A stretch of 51,967 nucleotides of DNA from Gammaproteobacteria bacterium (GCA_027018875.1 JALUYA010000024.1:1-51967); one strand, 5' to 3'; shown: positions 28,544 to 38,190, counted from the first letter of the stretch. Program-made: numbers and translations. The notes: a model not told the origin generated them from the sequence alone.

Positions 28544-28645
28544 CTGCCCCGGCGGGCGAAGAATCCATTTGAACTCGTACGCGAACACGTCCGCTGGGCA
28601 TTGCCGCAACAGCGGCATCGCAAACCACACCGAAAAGAATTATGA
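28544..28645 (+). pseudogene. Remnant copy of the queG 3' end
   Basis: Bases 28544-28616 align without gaps to 17551-17623 of queG at 62 of 73 positions, including 26 identical bases. In frame this gives PRRAKNPFELVREHVRWALP against RRRAEDPSGLVREHVRWALS of QueG, stopping at 28643-28645. Weaker similarity continues upstream with an apparent 2-nt indel. The rest of queG is absent. With the intact gene it brackets the accessory module. Confidence 0.8.
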
Positions 28646-28676
28646 TGAAACAAATTCGGTGTTTCATGGAGTGCCA

Positions 28677-29810
28677 ATGACCACCGAGGCGGCGGGGCAA
28701 TATGATCGCTTGGTGACGCTTGCCATAGGCGGCGAGCGCATGATTGCCCGAATCCGCCTTGCGGTTATTCTGTTTATCTTCACGATTCCCCTGTTCCAAG
28801 CACTTCGCCAGTATCCAAGCCTGGATATCGAGATACTCATTGGCTTGGGTGCAAGCGGCCTGGCCCTGGGCATTGCCTTCATCATTCTGGTGGTTACACC
28901 CAAAATCGGGAACCGAGTCTGGTTTTCCTATTTTACTTCGCTGGTCGACGTGACTCTGGTCACCGCTACACTGGCCGCCTTTTTACTGCTATCCATACCG
29001 CACACCGCAGTAAACAGCAGGGTGGTATGGGAAATTTACCTGCTGGCAATCGGGGCGACCGCTTTGCGACCCCGTCCCGGCGGTGCTATTGCTGCCGCCT
29101 TGGTGGCTATTGCCGAATACCTGGGTATCGTGCTCTATGCGAGTCTACACTGGAGTCTCAACGACCCGATCCGGTTCGGCCCCTTTCCCTACGGCATGTT
29201 CAACTGGGGCGACCAGATCGGCCGAATGATCCTCATGGGTGCGGCGGGACTGCTGGCCTTCGCGCTCACCCGGCGTACCATTTATCTTGCCCGGTTGGCG
29301 GGCAAGGATGCGTTGACCGGCGCCTTTAACTGCACTTTTTTCAAGTTGCGGCTACACGAGGAGATTCAACGTGCCCATCGCCATCACCGTCCCTTGGTAC
29401 TGGCACTGCTCGACGTGGACAATCTCAAACAGATCAATGACCGGCTGGGGCACGAACTCGGTGATATTGCACTGGTCCGGGTCGTCGAGGCACTCCGTAA
29501 TGGATTACGGGCCAGTGACGGTGTATTCCGTTATGGAGGGGATGAGATAGTCGTACTCATGCCCGAATCGACCCCGGGCGAGGCGGAAAAACGCCTCAAG
29601 CGCATCGCCGCGAGACTTTACTCCCAACCACTGGAAGGCTTGCCGCTTACGGTTTCGGTAGGCGTTGCCAGTGATCCCTACGATGCCGATGTAGGCGGTT
29701 CACTGCTGCGGGTCGCAGATCGTCGATTGTATGCCGCTAAACGCGGGGGGCGCAACCAGATCGTCGCTACCGAGAAACCCGACTTGACATCGGCAGGGGT
29801 TGCCCGCTAA
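28677..29810 (+). CDS. Membrane-bound GGDEF (diguanylate cyclase-like) protein
   Basis: A 377-aa protein with about six hydrophobic segments in the N-terminal half (for example LAVILFIFTIPLF, IGLGASGLALGIAFIILVV, GAAGLLAFAL), then a cytosolic GGDEF domain from about residue 205 (DALTGAFNCTFFKLRL, DVDNLKQINDRLGHELGD). The signature reads RYGGDEI, with Ile for the usual Phe. An RxxD inhibitory site (RASD) lies five residues before it. Probable c-di-GMP synthase under product control, not proven. The ATG at 28677 has GGAG 5 nt upstream. Confidence 0.88.
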   Translation: MTTEAAGQYDRLVTLAIGGERMIARIRLAVILFIFTIPLFQALRQYPSLDIEILIGLGASGLALGIAFIILVVTPKIGNRVWFSYFTSLVDVTLVTATLAAFLLLSIPHTAVNSRVVWEIYLLAIGATALRPRPGGAIAAALVAIAEYLGIVLYASLHWSLNDPIRFGPFPYGMFNWGDQIGRMILMGAAGLLAFALTRRTIYLARLAGKDALTGAFNCTFFKLRLHEEIQRAHRHHRPLVLALLDVDNLKQINDRLGHELGDIALVRVVEALRNGLRASDGVFRYGGDEIVVLMPESTPGEAEKRLKRIAARLYSQPLEGLPLTVSVGVASDPYDADVGGSLLRVADRRLYAAKRGGRNQIVATEKPDLTSAGVAR

Positions 29811-29842
29811 CAATATTCTTTTATGCCATAAGCACGAATCGT

Positions 29843-31141
29843 TTGGATCGTTTCCCACTCTGGGCCTATTTTGTGTTGCTCGCCCTGCTGATATTGGCTT
29901 CTGGCTTTTTTTCCGCCTCAGAAACCGCCCTCATGCGCCTGGGCCGTTACCGACTGCGTCATCTGGTCCGCAGTGGCCATCATGGTGCGCGCCTGGCCGA
30001 AAAACTCCTGACCCGGCCCGATCGCCTGCTCGGTATTATCCTTCTCGGCAACAACTCCATCAATATTGCCGCCTCCTCGATTGCCACCATCCTGGCTCTT
30101 AGGCTCGGCGGAGACCGCGTGGTAGCAATTGCCATGGGCATTCTTACCTTCGTTATCCTAATCTTCGCTGAAGTAGCACCGAAAACCCTGGCCGCATTGA
30201 AACCGGAACCGATCGCCTTCGGCTCAAGTTACGTCTATATCGTCCTGCTCAAGGCGCTTTATCCACTGGTCTGGCTGCTGAATACGCTGGCTAATGGCCT
30301 GCTGCGTCTGTTTGGCCTGCGCGTCGGCAAACTGGAAGAGCATTCACTCGGGCGCGAAGAACTGCGGACGCTGGTGCTTGAATCGGGTAACCTCGCCGCG
30401 CGGCGGCAACAGCTGCTCCTGGGAGTATTTGAACTGGAAGAGGCCACAGTTGAGGATGTCATGCTCCCCCGCGGGCGCATCGAAGGCATTGACATGGCCG
30501 CCGGATGGGAAGATATCGAACAGCGGTTACGGGCAAGCCGGCATGCCTACCTGCCGCTATACCGCGAAAGCATTGAAGATATCATCGGTATGCTCCATGT
30601 CCGTGAGCTGCTGCCGGTTCTACTGAGTGGGGAGCTGGATCCCGAGCGTCTGCGCAATACCGCGCATGAACCCTATTTCATTCCTGAAGGCACCACTCTG
30701 GCACGCCAACTAATCCATTTCCAACGCCGAAATCTGCGCTGCGGCCTGGTAGTCGACGAATATGGCGACATACTGGGTTTGCTTACGCTCGCCGACGTAC
30801 TGTCTGAAATTGCGGGGGAATTAGGCAGCACCGTAAGTGATCGTCGAGATGAAATTCTACGAGAAGCGAACGGGGAAATTCTGGTTCCCGGCTCTATCGG
30901 TATCCGCACCCTAAATCGACGCCTGGGATGGCACCTACCATTAGAAGGCCCGCGAACACTCAATGGATTGGTGCTGGAACAACTGGAAACCATTCCCCGA
31001 CCGGGGGTACGCCTTACCTTGGGAACCCATCCTGCCGAAGTAGTGGAAGCCAACCCCAATGGAGTACTTTTACTTCGTTTTCCTCCCGCCACTGGGCGGA
31101 CCCACCCACCCAAAGAAGATCCTCGACAAGGAATCCAATGA
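29843..31141 (+). CDS. CorC/HlyC-family (CNNM-type) membrane protein
   Basis: A 432-aa inner-membrane protein with an N-terminal DUF21 transmembrane domain (FVLLALLILASGFFSASETALMRL, LLGNNSINIAASSIATILAL, IFAEVAPKTLAAL), a central CBS-domain pair (VEDVMLPRGRIEGID, GLVVDEYGDILGLLTLADVL) and a C-terminal CorC_HlyC domain (VPGSIGIRTLNRRLGW). It resembles E. coli YfjD/CorB, linked to magnesium or cobalt handling. The start is a TTG at 29843 without a clear ribosome binding site. The trpS ATG overlaps its stop (ATGA). Confidence 0.9.
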   Translation: MDRFPLWAYFVLLALLILASGFFSASETALMRLGRYRLRHLVRSGHHGARLAEKLLTRPDRLLGIILLGNNSINIAASSIATILALRLGGDRVVAIAMGILTFVILIFAEVAPKTLAALKPEPIAFGSSYVYIVLLKALYPLVWLLNTLANGLLRLFGLRVGKLEEHSLGREELRTLVLESGNLAARRQQLLLGVFELEEATVEDVMLPRGRIEGIDMAAGWEDIEQRLRASRHAYLPLYRESIEDIIGMLHVRELLPVLLSGELDPERLRNTAHEPYFIPEGTTLARQLIHFQRRNLRCGLVVDEYGDILGLLTLADVLSEIAGELGSTVSDRRDEILREANGEILVPGSIGIRTLNRRLGWHLPLEGPRTLNGLVLEQLETIPRPGVRLTLGTHPAEVVEANPNGVLLLRFPPATGRTHPPKEDPRQGIQ

Positions 31142-32154
31142 ACATCTTGCTAACCGGAATCAAGACCACCGGAACACCCCATTTGGGCAACCTGGCCGGG
31201 GCAATACTCCCTGCAATTAAAGCCAGTGCCGATCCGGGCGTTCAATGCTATTATTTCTTAGCCGACTATCACGCCCTGATCAATACCTGGAATCCACAAG
31301 CCCTGCACCGCTCAACTCTTGAGATTGCCGCGGCCTGGCTGGCTTTCGGCCTGGATCCTGATCGGGTTGTGTTTTATCGCCAATCGGATATTCCGGAAAT
31401 TTTTGAACTGACCTGGATGCTGTCCTGCCTGACCGCCAAGGGCCTGATGAATCGCGCCCACGCCTACAAGGCCGGTGTCGCGGCAAATGCAACGTCCGGT
31501 GAGACGGATGACCCGGATCGCGGCATTACGATGGGACTGTACAACTACCCCATTCTGATGGCGGCGGATATCCTCATGTTCAAAGCCAACCGGGTGCCGG
31601 TAGGGCGCGATCAATTGCAACACCTGGAGATGACCCGCGATATCGCAGCACGATTCAACCATCATTTCGGAGAGCATCTGGTACTGCCGGAAGCACTGGT
31701 GCGAGAACAATCCGGCGTTCTTCCGGGCCTGGACGGGCGCAAAATGTCGAAAAGCTACTGCAATATCATTCCGCTGTTCACATCCAGCAAGGCTCTACGC
31801 AAGGCAATCACGCATATCAAGACAGACTCCAGTCCTCCGAAAGCGCCTAAAGATCCACATACATCCACATTGTTTACCTTTTACCGGGCCTTTGCCAGCC
31901 CCGAGCAAACCGCAATACTGGCTGCGGATTACGCCCGGGGAATCGGCTGGGGAGATGTCAAGCAACGTTTGTTCGAATTGCTCGATGATCTCCTCCGCGA
32001 ACCCGGATACCGCCATGCAGAATTAATCGCCCACCCGGAACGAATCGAGGAGATCCTGCGGGAAGGAGCAACAAAAGCACGCCGTAAAGCCCAATTACAC
32101 CTGGCCGAGTTCCGTGCCGCCACGGGAATACGCCCGCTCAAGGCACCGCTATAA
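31138..32154 (+). CDS. trpS: Tryptophanyl-tRNA synthetase
   Basis: A 338-aa class I synthetase. The HIGH-like motif is TTGTPHLGNLAGAI and the KMSKS motif is GRKMSKSYCNII. FLADYHALI and DILMFKANRVPVGRDQLQHLEM are typical of bacterial TrpRS. The start at 31138 overlaps the upstream membrane-protein gene by 4 nt. It ends convergently with radA, overlapping by 6 nt, leaving no room for a terminator between them. Confidence 0.95.
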   Translation: MNILLTGIKTTGTPHLGNLAGAILPAIKASADPGVQCYYFLADYHALINTWNPQALHRSTLEIAAAWLAFGLDPDRVVFYRQSDIPEIFELTWMLSCLTAKGLMNRAHAYKAGVAANATSGETDDPDRGITMGLYNYPILMAADILMFKANRVPVGRDQLQHLEMTRDIAARFNHHFGEHLVLPEALVREQSGVLPGLDGRKMSKSYCNIIPLFTSSKALRKAITHIKTDSSPPKAPKDPHTSTLFTFYRAFASPEQTAILAADYARGIGWGDVKQRLFELLDDLLREPGYRHAELIAHPERIEEILREGATKARRKAQLHLAEFRAATGIRPLKAPL

Positions 32155-33507
32155 CAAGTCAAGAGCCTCAGCGAGAACACGTACGGGTTGCAGCGTCATT
32201 GTTTTGATCGTCCGGGAACGAGGAATATTCGCGGCCGGGACAATGGCCCGTGTGAAGCCTTGTGTCGCCGCCTCTGCTAAACGTTCCTCTCCCCCATAAA
32301 CCGGACGAATTTCACCCCCCAGGCCCACCTCGCCGAATACGACCAGCCCTGCGGGTAACGGCCGATCGCTCAAGCTGGAAATCAGGGCAAAGATAATAGC
32401 GAGATCGATCCCGGTTTCCGAGGTTCTGAGTCCTCCGACCACATTGATATAAACATCGTGACCGTATAATGCCCTCCCGCCATGGCGGTGCAACACCGCC
32501 AGCAGCATCCCTAAGCGATTTGCATCACTGCCGAGCACGACCCGCCGGGGATTGGCCAGTGGGCTTTCATCCACCAGTGCCTGAATCTCCACCAGCAGCG
32601 GGCGGGTGCCTTCCCTCAATACGGTGATGACACTTCCCGGGCTGCCATCCTTATCGCGAGCAAGAAAAATAGCGGAGGGATTGCGGACCTCTTTCAACCC
32701 CTGTGTGGTCATTGCAAACACACCCAGTTCATTGGCCCCGCCAAAACGATTTTTCACGGCACGGATCACCCGGTACCGACTGCCGGCGTCACTCTCAAAA
32801 TAAAGTACCGTATCTACCATATGTTCAAGAACCCGGGGCCCGGCGATGGCCCCCTGTTTAGTGACATGGCCAACCAGGAACATCACCACCCCACTTTGTT
32901 TGGCAGACCGCACCAACATGGCGGTACTTTCCCGCAGCTGTGATACAGACCCTGGTGTGGAACTCAATGCGTCACTAAACATGGTCTGAACGGAATCGAT
33001 CACAACCGCGGTCGGGCCGGATCTGGCAATCAGGTCCAGTACCGCCTCTACCCGGGTTTCGGCAGCCAGGGTCAGCGCCGAATCGGTAAGCCCCAACCGT
33101 GCCGCACGCAAAGCCACCTGCGCCGGCGACTCTTCCCCGGTCACATAAAGCACGGGAGATTGCGTTGCCAATCGCGCCGCCACCTGTAACAGCAGAGTGG
33201 ATTTTCCGATGCCGGGATCCCCCCCGATCAGGATGACCGAACCACCCACCACTCCCCCGCCAAGCACGCGGTCAAACTCACCGATTCCCGTTACAATTCG
33301 ATGGTGCGTCTCCGCCTTCACTGCGTTGAGCGGCACCACATCCGTCGTACCGGCATACCCACCGCCGCGTAAACCACTCGAACGAGGTGCTATCCGGCTC
33401 ACCTCATTCAGGGTATTCCAGGCTCCACAATCGGGACACCGGCCACTCCAACGCGAAACCTCGGTGCCACAGGCTTCACATACATAACGTTCCCGGGACT
33501 TGGCCAT
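32149..33507 (-). CDS. radA: DNA repair protein RadA
   Basis: A 452-aa RecA-like branch-migration protein. It has an N-terminal C4 zinc finger (CEACGTEVSRWSGRCPDC), Walker A GGDPGIGKSTLLLQ, the RadA-specific KNRFG motif, and a C-terminal Lon-protease-like domain (VGGLRTSETGIDLAI). RadA extends heteroduplex joints during recombinational repair. It lies 10 bp after alr at the end of the operon that starts at rpsF. Confidence 0.95.
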   Translation of the reverse strand: MAKSRERYVCEACGTEVSRWSGRCPDCGAWNTLNEVSRIAPRSSGLRGGGYAGTTDVVPLNAVKAETHHRIVTGIGEFDRVLGGGVVGGSVILIGGDPGIGKSTLLLQVAARLATQSPVLYVTGEESPAQVALRAARLGLTDSALTLAAETRVEAVLDLIARSGPTAVVIDSVQTMFSDALSSTPGSVSQLRESTAMLVRSAKQSGVVMFLVGHVTKQGAIAGPRVLEHMVDTVLYFESDAGSRYRVIRAVKNRFGGANELGVFAMTTQGLKEVRNPSAIFLARDKDGSPGSVITVLREGTRPLLVEIQALVDESPLANPRRVVLGSDANRLGMLLAVLHRHGGRALYGHDVYINVVGGLRTSETGIDLAIIFALISSLSDRPLPAGLVVFGEVGLGGEIRPVYGGEERLAEAATQGFTRAIVPAANIPRSRTIKTMTLQPVRVLAEALDLL

Positions 33508-33517
33508 TCGCGTTCTC

Positions 33518-34627
33518 TCAGTCCAGAGTCACACCGGGATCGAGCGAAGATTCCGGGGAATAATCACGTTGCACCCGGCGGGTCACCCCACAAATCAATT
33601 CATAGGGCGTAGTGCCGGCGCTACGCGCCACTTCCTCTACCGCGAGTCCTCGTCCCCATAGGGTAACCTCATCCCCGGGAGCCGCCGCGGGAATCTTGCT
33701 GATATTCACCGCCAGCATATCCATTGAAACCCGGCCAATAATCGGTACACGATGTCCGTGTAAACGCACCGAACCAGCGGTTGCACCGCGCCAGGGATAG
33801 CCGTCACCATAGCCGGCACCAACAATACCAAGCCGGATCCGGCACGGTGCACGCCAGTCCCCGCCATAACCCACGGCTTCCCCGGCGGCAACCTCCTTGA
33901 CGGCAATAAGCGAAGCACCGAAATGCATGGCGGGACGTAATCCCAAAGCCTCCGCCCTCTGCCCGGACAAGGGAGACACTCCATACAGCATGAGCCCCGG
34001 ACGCACCCATTCATAGTGCGCGACGGGAAATGCCAAAATCCCGGCGCTGTTGGCCAGGCTCCCAGGCAAATCGGGAACCTGAAGCCGAAGACGCCGGAAA
34101 CGCTCTATCTGCACGGCGGTTTCCGGGCGCGTGGGCTCATCCGCACAGGCAAGATGGCTCATCAGGCCCAAGGGAACCGGTGCCAAGGAGCGCAGCCTCA
34201 TCAGTGCATCCATGCCCGCGTCGAGTTCGAAACCGAGCCGATGCATCCCCGTATCAAACTTGAGCCACAACCGTGAAATTCCCCGGGTGCCATCTTTCTC
34301 CAGCAGTTGCAGTTGCCATTCGGCGTGGATAACCAGCTCCAATCCGAATTTAGCGGCAGCTGCAAGCTCGGCACCGCAAAAGGCACCCTCAAGCACCAGT
34401 ATGCGCTGGGCGATTCCGGCTTCACGCAGCGCTAAGGCCTCTCCCACGCAGGCCACCGCAAACCCGTCGGCGGCACCAAGTGCACGCGCGGCGGAAACCA
34501 ATCCGTGTCCATAGGCATCGGCCTTGACCACCGCAAAAACCCGGCTGGTAGGAGCGGCATTTTTCGCTACACGTAAATTGTGGGCCAGCGCAGCGAGATC
34601 AATCAGCAACCGTGCCCGGCCAATCAC
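33518..34627 (-). CDS. alr: Alanine racemase
   Basis: A 369-aa PLP enzyme that makes D-alanine for peptidoglycan. The PLP-lysine motif is VVKADAYGHG, and the catalytic tyrosine region reads VGAGYGDGYPW. RVSMDMLAVN and the C-terminal ELICGVTRRV are also present. The start is GTG at 34627, overlapping the dnaB stop (GTGA). alr after dnaB is the gammaproteobacterial order. Confidence 0.95.
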   Translation of the reverse strand: MIGRARLLIDLAALAHNLRVAKNAAPTSRVFAVVKADAYGHGLVSAARALGAADGFAVACVGEALALREAGIAQRILVLEGAFCGAELAAAAKFGLELVIHAEWQLQLLEKDGTRGISRLWLKFDTGMHRLGFELDAGMDALMRLRSLAPVPLGLMSHLACADEPTRPETAVQIERFRRLRLQVPDLPGSLANSAGILAFPVAHYEWVRPGLMLYGVSPLSGQRAEALGLRPAMHFGASLIAVKEVAAGEAVGYGGDWRAPCRIRLGIVGAGYGDGYPWRGATAGSVRLHGHRVPIIGRVSMDMLAVNISKIPAAAPGDEVTLWGRGLAVEEVARSAGTTPYELICGVTRRVQRDYSPESSLDPGVTLD

Positions 34628-36015
34628 TGAAACCCCGCAGGCAACACGGTTTCAGAAATAAAGTTCTCGAACCGGGTATAACGTTGTTGGAAGGCCACCT
34701 TAATGGTTCCCGTCGGTCCGTTACGTTGTTTGCCGATAATAAGTTCCGCAAGCCCCTTATCCTTGCTGTCTTCATTGTAGTAGTCGTCCCGGTAAATGAA
34801 TACGACCAGGTCGGCATCCTGCTCGATACTCCCCGAATCGCGCAGATCGCTCATGATCGGCCGCTTATTAGGCCGTTGTTCGACACTTCTATTAAGCTGT
34901 GAAAGCGCAATGACCGGAAGATTAAGCTCTTTTGCAAGAGCCTTCAGCCCCCGCGATATCTCGGAAATCTCAGTGGCGCGATTCTCCCGGGTACGTGGCA
35001 CCTGCATCAACTGCAGATAGTCGATAATAATCAGCGCCAAATCACCCACTTCGCGCTTCAAGCGCCGGGCCCGGGCCCGCAATTCACTGGGCGATAGAGT
35101 CGGCGTGTCATCAACATACAATGGTGCCTCGTTCATCAACTCCATCGTGGAGCTGACCCGCGGCCACTCGTCTTCCTCAAGACGGCCGGTACGCAAGCGG
35201 CCTTGGTCAATGCGGCCGAGAGAAGCAATCATCCGCATTGAAAGCTGTATCGACGACATCTCCATGCTGAACACGGCGGTCGGACACTTCTCGCTAATCG
35301 CAACATATTCCGCAATATTCATCGCAAAGCTGGTCTTTCCCATGGAGGGGCGTCCGGCAATAATGATTAAATCCCCCGCCTGAAGCCCAGCGGTTCTCTC
35401 GTCAAAATCCGTAATTCCAGAAGGTAGCCCAGTAATATGACTGTTGGATTTTCCCAGTTCATTCAGCCGTTCGACCGTCTCGCTCAGCAACGCCCGGATG
35501 GGGCGAAACCCTCCCTTGCTTCGGCTGCCGCGTTCAGCAATTTCAAAAATCCGGCGCTCCGCCTCATCGACGATAGCGCCAACTTCACGCCCTTCGGTGG
35601 CATAAGCGGCACCAGCGATCAAGCCGCCCGCCCGAATAAGCGCCCGCAGGATACCACGCGCGGCAACAATATCCGCATAAGCTCGGATATTGATTGCAGA
35701 TGGCGTCTCGCGGGCAAGCGACATCAGGTAGCTCAGCCCCCCCGCCTCTTCCAGGTCTCCCCGGTTCTTTAGGGTATCGCCAACGGTAACTACATCAAAA
35801 GGCACGAAACGCTCGGCATGATCACTCAGCACCTTGAATATCAATTGGTGATCGCGACGATAGAAATCTTCCACTGATAATTGATCGCCAATCTGATCCC
35901 ACGCCGAATTATCCAGCAACAACCCGCCTAGAACCGCACGTTCCGCCTCTACCGAATGGGGCGGAACCTTAAGTTTTTCGATCGCCAGATCACGATCTTC
36001 GGGGAAATCGGCCAT
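34624..36015 (-). CDS. dnaB: Replicative DNA helicase
   Basis: A 463-aa hexameric 5'-3' helicase of the replication fork. The N-terminal DnaB domain (PPHSVEAERAVLGGLLLD) is followed by a RecA-like domain with Walker A GRPSMGKTSFAMNIA, Walker B ALIIIDYLQLM and DLRDSGSIEQDADLV. No intein or insertion is seen and the length is standard. It lies 15 bp after rplI. Confidence 0.96.
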   Translation of the reverse strand: MADFPEDRDLAIEKLKVPPHSVEAERAVLGGLLLDNSAWDQIGDQLSVEDFYRRDHQLIFKVLSDHAERFVPFDVVTVGDTLKNRGDLEEAGGLSYLMSLARETPSAINIRAYADIVAARGILRALIRAGGLIAGAAYATEGREVGAIVDEAERRIFEIAERGSRSKGGFRPIRALLSETVERLNELGKSNSHITGLPSGITDFDERTAGLQAGDLIIIAGRPSMGKTSFAMNIAEYVAISEKCPTAVFSMEMSSIQLSMRMIASLGRIDQGRLRTGRLEEDEWPRVSSTMELMNEAPLYVDDTPTLSPSELRARARRLKREVGDLALIIIDYLQLMQVPRTRENRATEISEISRGLKALAKELNLPVIALSQLNRSVEQRPNKRPIMSDLRDSGSIEQDADLVVFIYRDDYYNEDSKDKGLAELIIGKQRNGPTGTIKVAFQQRYTRFENFISETVLPAGFQ

Positions 36016-36030
36016 AACACCCGACCGGGG

Positions 36031-36483
36031 TTATTCCTTGGGCAAGACAGCGATGATGACCCGGGCATTGACATTGGGATGCAAATGCAACTGAATTTCA
36101 AATTCACCTAACGCATGAATCGGCCCGGCATCCGGCATCCGAACCTCTTTCCGCTCGACCGGAAATCCAGCCTGGGTCAAAACTTCAGCGATGTCCGCAC
36201 TTCCCACTGAACCGAAGAGTTTACCTTCGGCCCCGGCTCGAGCGTTAATCTCAAACCGCTGTCCATCAAGCTGCGCCTTGCGCTCCTCGGCAGTCGTCAA
36301 AATCTTTTGGGCACTGATTTCCAGATCGGCACGGCGGCGTTCGAATTCAGCCAAATTCTCGGCGGTAACAGGAATCGCCTTGCCTTGCGGGATCAAAAAA
36401 TTACGGCCATACCCGGAACGAACCTTAACCTTGTCCCCCAGATTTCCCAAGTTATCGACTTTACTGAGCAGTATTACTTCCAT
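36031..36483 (-). CDS. rplI: 50S ribosomal protein L9
   Basis: A 150-aa protein with the N-terminal rRNA-binding domain (MEVILLSKVDNLGNLGD, VRSGYGRNFLIPQGKA), a connecting helix and a C-terminal domain. The ATG at 36483 has GAGGAG 7 nt upstream; the preceding TTG is less likely. It is part of the rpsF-rpsR-DUF2232-rplI-dnaB operon. Confidence 0.96.
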   Translation of the reverse strand: MEVILLSKVDNLGNLGDKVKVRSGYGRNFLIPQGKAIPVTAENLAEFERRRADLEISAQKILTTAEERKAQLDGQRFEINARAGAEGKLFGSVGSADIAEVLTQAGFPVERKEVRMPDAGPIHALGEFEIQLHLHPNVNARVIIAVLPKE

Positions 36484-36502
36484 CAATGTTCTCCTCGTTT
36501 CT

Positions 36503-37363
36503 TTAAGCCTTTGGCGCCTTCTGACGTAAATTCCGAAAATCGAACCAATTGTCCACTAATCCGGCTGCCGATACCACCCCCAACAACCAGAGGGGGAAAA
36601 GCACGATAAGTACATACAAAATCACCAACCCATAGCCGGGCCAGGCGCGTGCCTTAAACAGGGCATGGATAACGGCAAGTCCCTGGAATGTAAACATGGC
36701 AAGTATAACGATCGCCAAATTTTGGAACATCAGACTCGGATAGACCAGCCGCACCACCAATAATAATGAAGCGATAATCGTAACGCTATACCCCAGGCTT
36801 AAACGGCGGAATTCCTCTCCGAAAGCACCGGGCCGGATCAGGCGCGCCTGGGCATAACGGCCAAGCATCAGCATGACCATAACCCCAAAAATCCCTCCTG
36901 CAACACTCATTCCGGGCATTAGACGCGCCATGTGAGCAATGGCCTCCTGCCAATACTTGGCCTTATTTCCGTGCATGATCGGCAGCTGCGCCAGAACCTG
37001 ACTCAAAAGATGGTTCCAGAACTCGATGGGGTGCGCCACTAAAAGCATTTGCCCAACCACCACCAGAAGCCCGGCAAGGGATGCCACGGTCAGCGTCAAC
37101 GACAAAGAACGGCTCCAGCGCAACACAAAGGCCAATAACAACACCGGAATCCAGATACCTAGCAAGGGGCCGCCTAATGGTTGAATCAACGCCGCCCAGG
37201 GATTGTGATTAGCAAGCAACCCCAAAATAGCCAGCAGTACCGAAGCTATTGCCCCGACCAAAAATGCCTGTAACGGGCCACGAATCAACTCAACCAGGGC
37301 TAATAAAGCCCCGCTCAGCAGGCTCACCCCCGGCAAGATCCCCAGCCCCAAAGTCACGATCAC
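36503..37363 (-). CDS. DUF2232 integral membrane protein
   Basis: A 286-aa very hydrophobic protein with about eight membrane segments (for example GVSLLSGALLALVELIRGP, ASVLLAILGLLA, IIASLLLVVRLVYP). It matches DUF2232, the YybS-like group that is also near rplI in Firmicutes. No biochemical function is established. The only start found in frame is GTG at 37363; the frame is open further upstream into the end of rpsR, so the N-terminus is uncertain. It lies between rpsR and rplI, where E. coli has no such gene. Confidence 0.8.
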   Translation of the reverse strand: MIVTLGLGILPGVSLLSGALLALVELIRGPLQAFLVGAIASVLLAILGLLANHNPWAALIQPLGGPLLGIWIPVLLLAFVLRWSRSLSLTLTVASLAGLLVVVGQMLLVAHPIEFWNHLLSQVLAQLPIMHGNKAKYWQEAIAHMARLMPGMSVAGGIFGVMVMLMLGRYAQARLIRPGAFGEEFRRLSLGYSVTIIASLLLVVRLVYPSLMFQNLAIVILAMFTFQGLAVIHALFKARAWPGYGLVILYVLIVLFPLWLLGVVSAAGLVDNWFDFRNLRQKAPKA

Positions 37364-37443
37364 GCTGGCCGAGATACTATCTACCAGCCGTTCGATCAGT
37401 CGATTTCCGGGTACCTGCGGAAGATGCCCGGGTGCATCACCCG

Positions 37444-37668
37444 TCAGTGCCGATCCGTATAGGGCAGCAACGCCAAATAGCGGGCACGTTTGATCGCCAG
37501 CGCGAGTTGGCGTTGATAATAGGAACGGGTACCGGTAATGCGGCTGGGGACAATCTTTCCGGTTTCGGTAATGAACTGCCGTAAAGTATCGAGATCCTTA
37601 TAGTCGATCTCATCTACACCCTCAGCCGTGAACCGGCAAAACTTACGCCCTCGTTTCATTTGTGCCAT
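37444..37668 (-). CDS. rpsR: 30S ribosomal protein S18
   Basis: A 74-aa protein with [32 protein letters not shown] and the basic C-terminus [20 protein letters not shown], as in E. coli S18. It binds next to S6 on the 30S platform and follows rpsF by 6 bp. Confidence 0.97.
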   Translation of the reverse strand: MAQMKRGRKFCRFTAEGVDEIDYKDLDTLRQFITETGKIVPSRITGTRSYYQRQLALAIKRARYLALLPYTDRH

Positions 37669-37674
37669 GCGCGG

Positions 37675-38190
37675 TTACCTCCATAACTCATCATCAGTGG
37701 ACTCCGTGCCCGACTCCCCGGGATTGGAATCTTGATCTGGATCCGCCGGTTCGGAATTAGGGATCGGGGCATCCTCCCCATCATTGGCAGCCTCTGCCTC
37801 ACGCTCGGCACGAGCCTGGGCCGCACGTTGCTCTGCGGCGGCCCGCGCCTGTTTTTCGAGTTCTTCCCGCTCGTGTTCCTTAACCAGGGGGGAGGAATCG
37901 GTATGGGCTTTTTCGCGCCGGATTACCAGATGGCGGAGCACCGCATCATTGAATTTAAAAGCTTCCAATAATTCGTCGAGTGCCGTCTGGTTGCACTCGA
38001 TATTCATCAACACATAATGTGCCTTATGCAATTTCTGGATCGGGTAGGCCAATTGCCGCCGACCCCAATCCTCCTGGCGATGAACCTTACCGCCCGCGTT
38101 TTCCACCAAGGCCTTATAGCGCCCCATGGTCCCGGGCACCTGCTCACTCTGGTCCGGATGAACCAGAAATACCACTTCATAATGTCGCAC
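37675..38190 (-). CDS. rpsF: 30S ribosomal protein S6 with a long acidic tail
   Basis: S6 domain residues 1-100 ([51 protein letters not shown]). The tail of about 70 residues is Ala/Glu/Arg-rich then strongly acidic ([18 protein letters not shown]), longer than usual. The start is GTG at 38190 with a perfect GGAGGTGA 5 nt upstream, so the longer frame to 38244 is rejected. First gene of its operon. Confidence 0.95.
   Translation of the reverse strand: MRHYEVVFLVHPDQSEQVPGTMGRYKALVENAGGKVHRQEDWGRRQLAYPIQKLHKAHYVLMNIECNQTALDELLEAFKFNDAVLRHLVIRREKAHTDSSPLVKEHEREELEKQARAAAEQRAAQARAEREAEAANDGEDAPIPNSEPADPDQDSNPGESGTESTDDELWR

Noticed and set aside
32149-32154. Terminator between trpS and radA
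   Set aside because: The two genes overlap tail to tail by 6 nt, and no hairpin with a T-run was seen at the junction.
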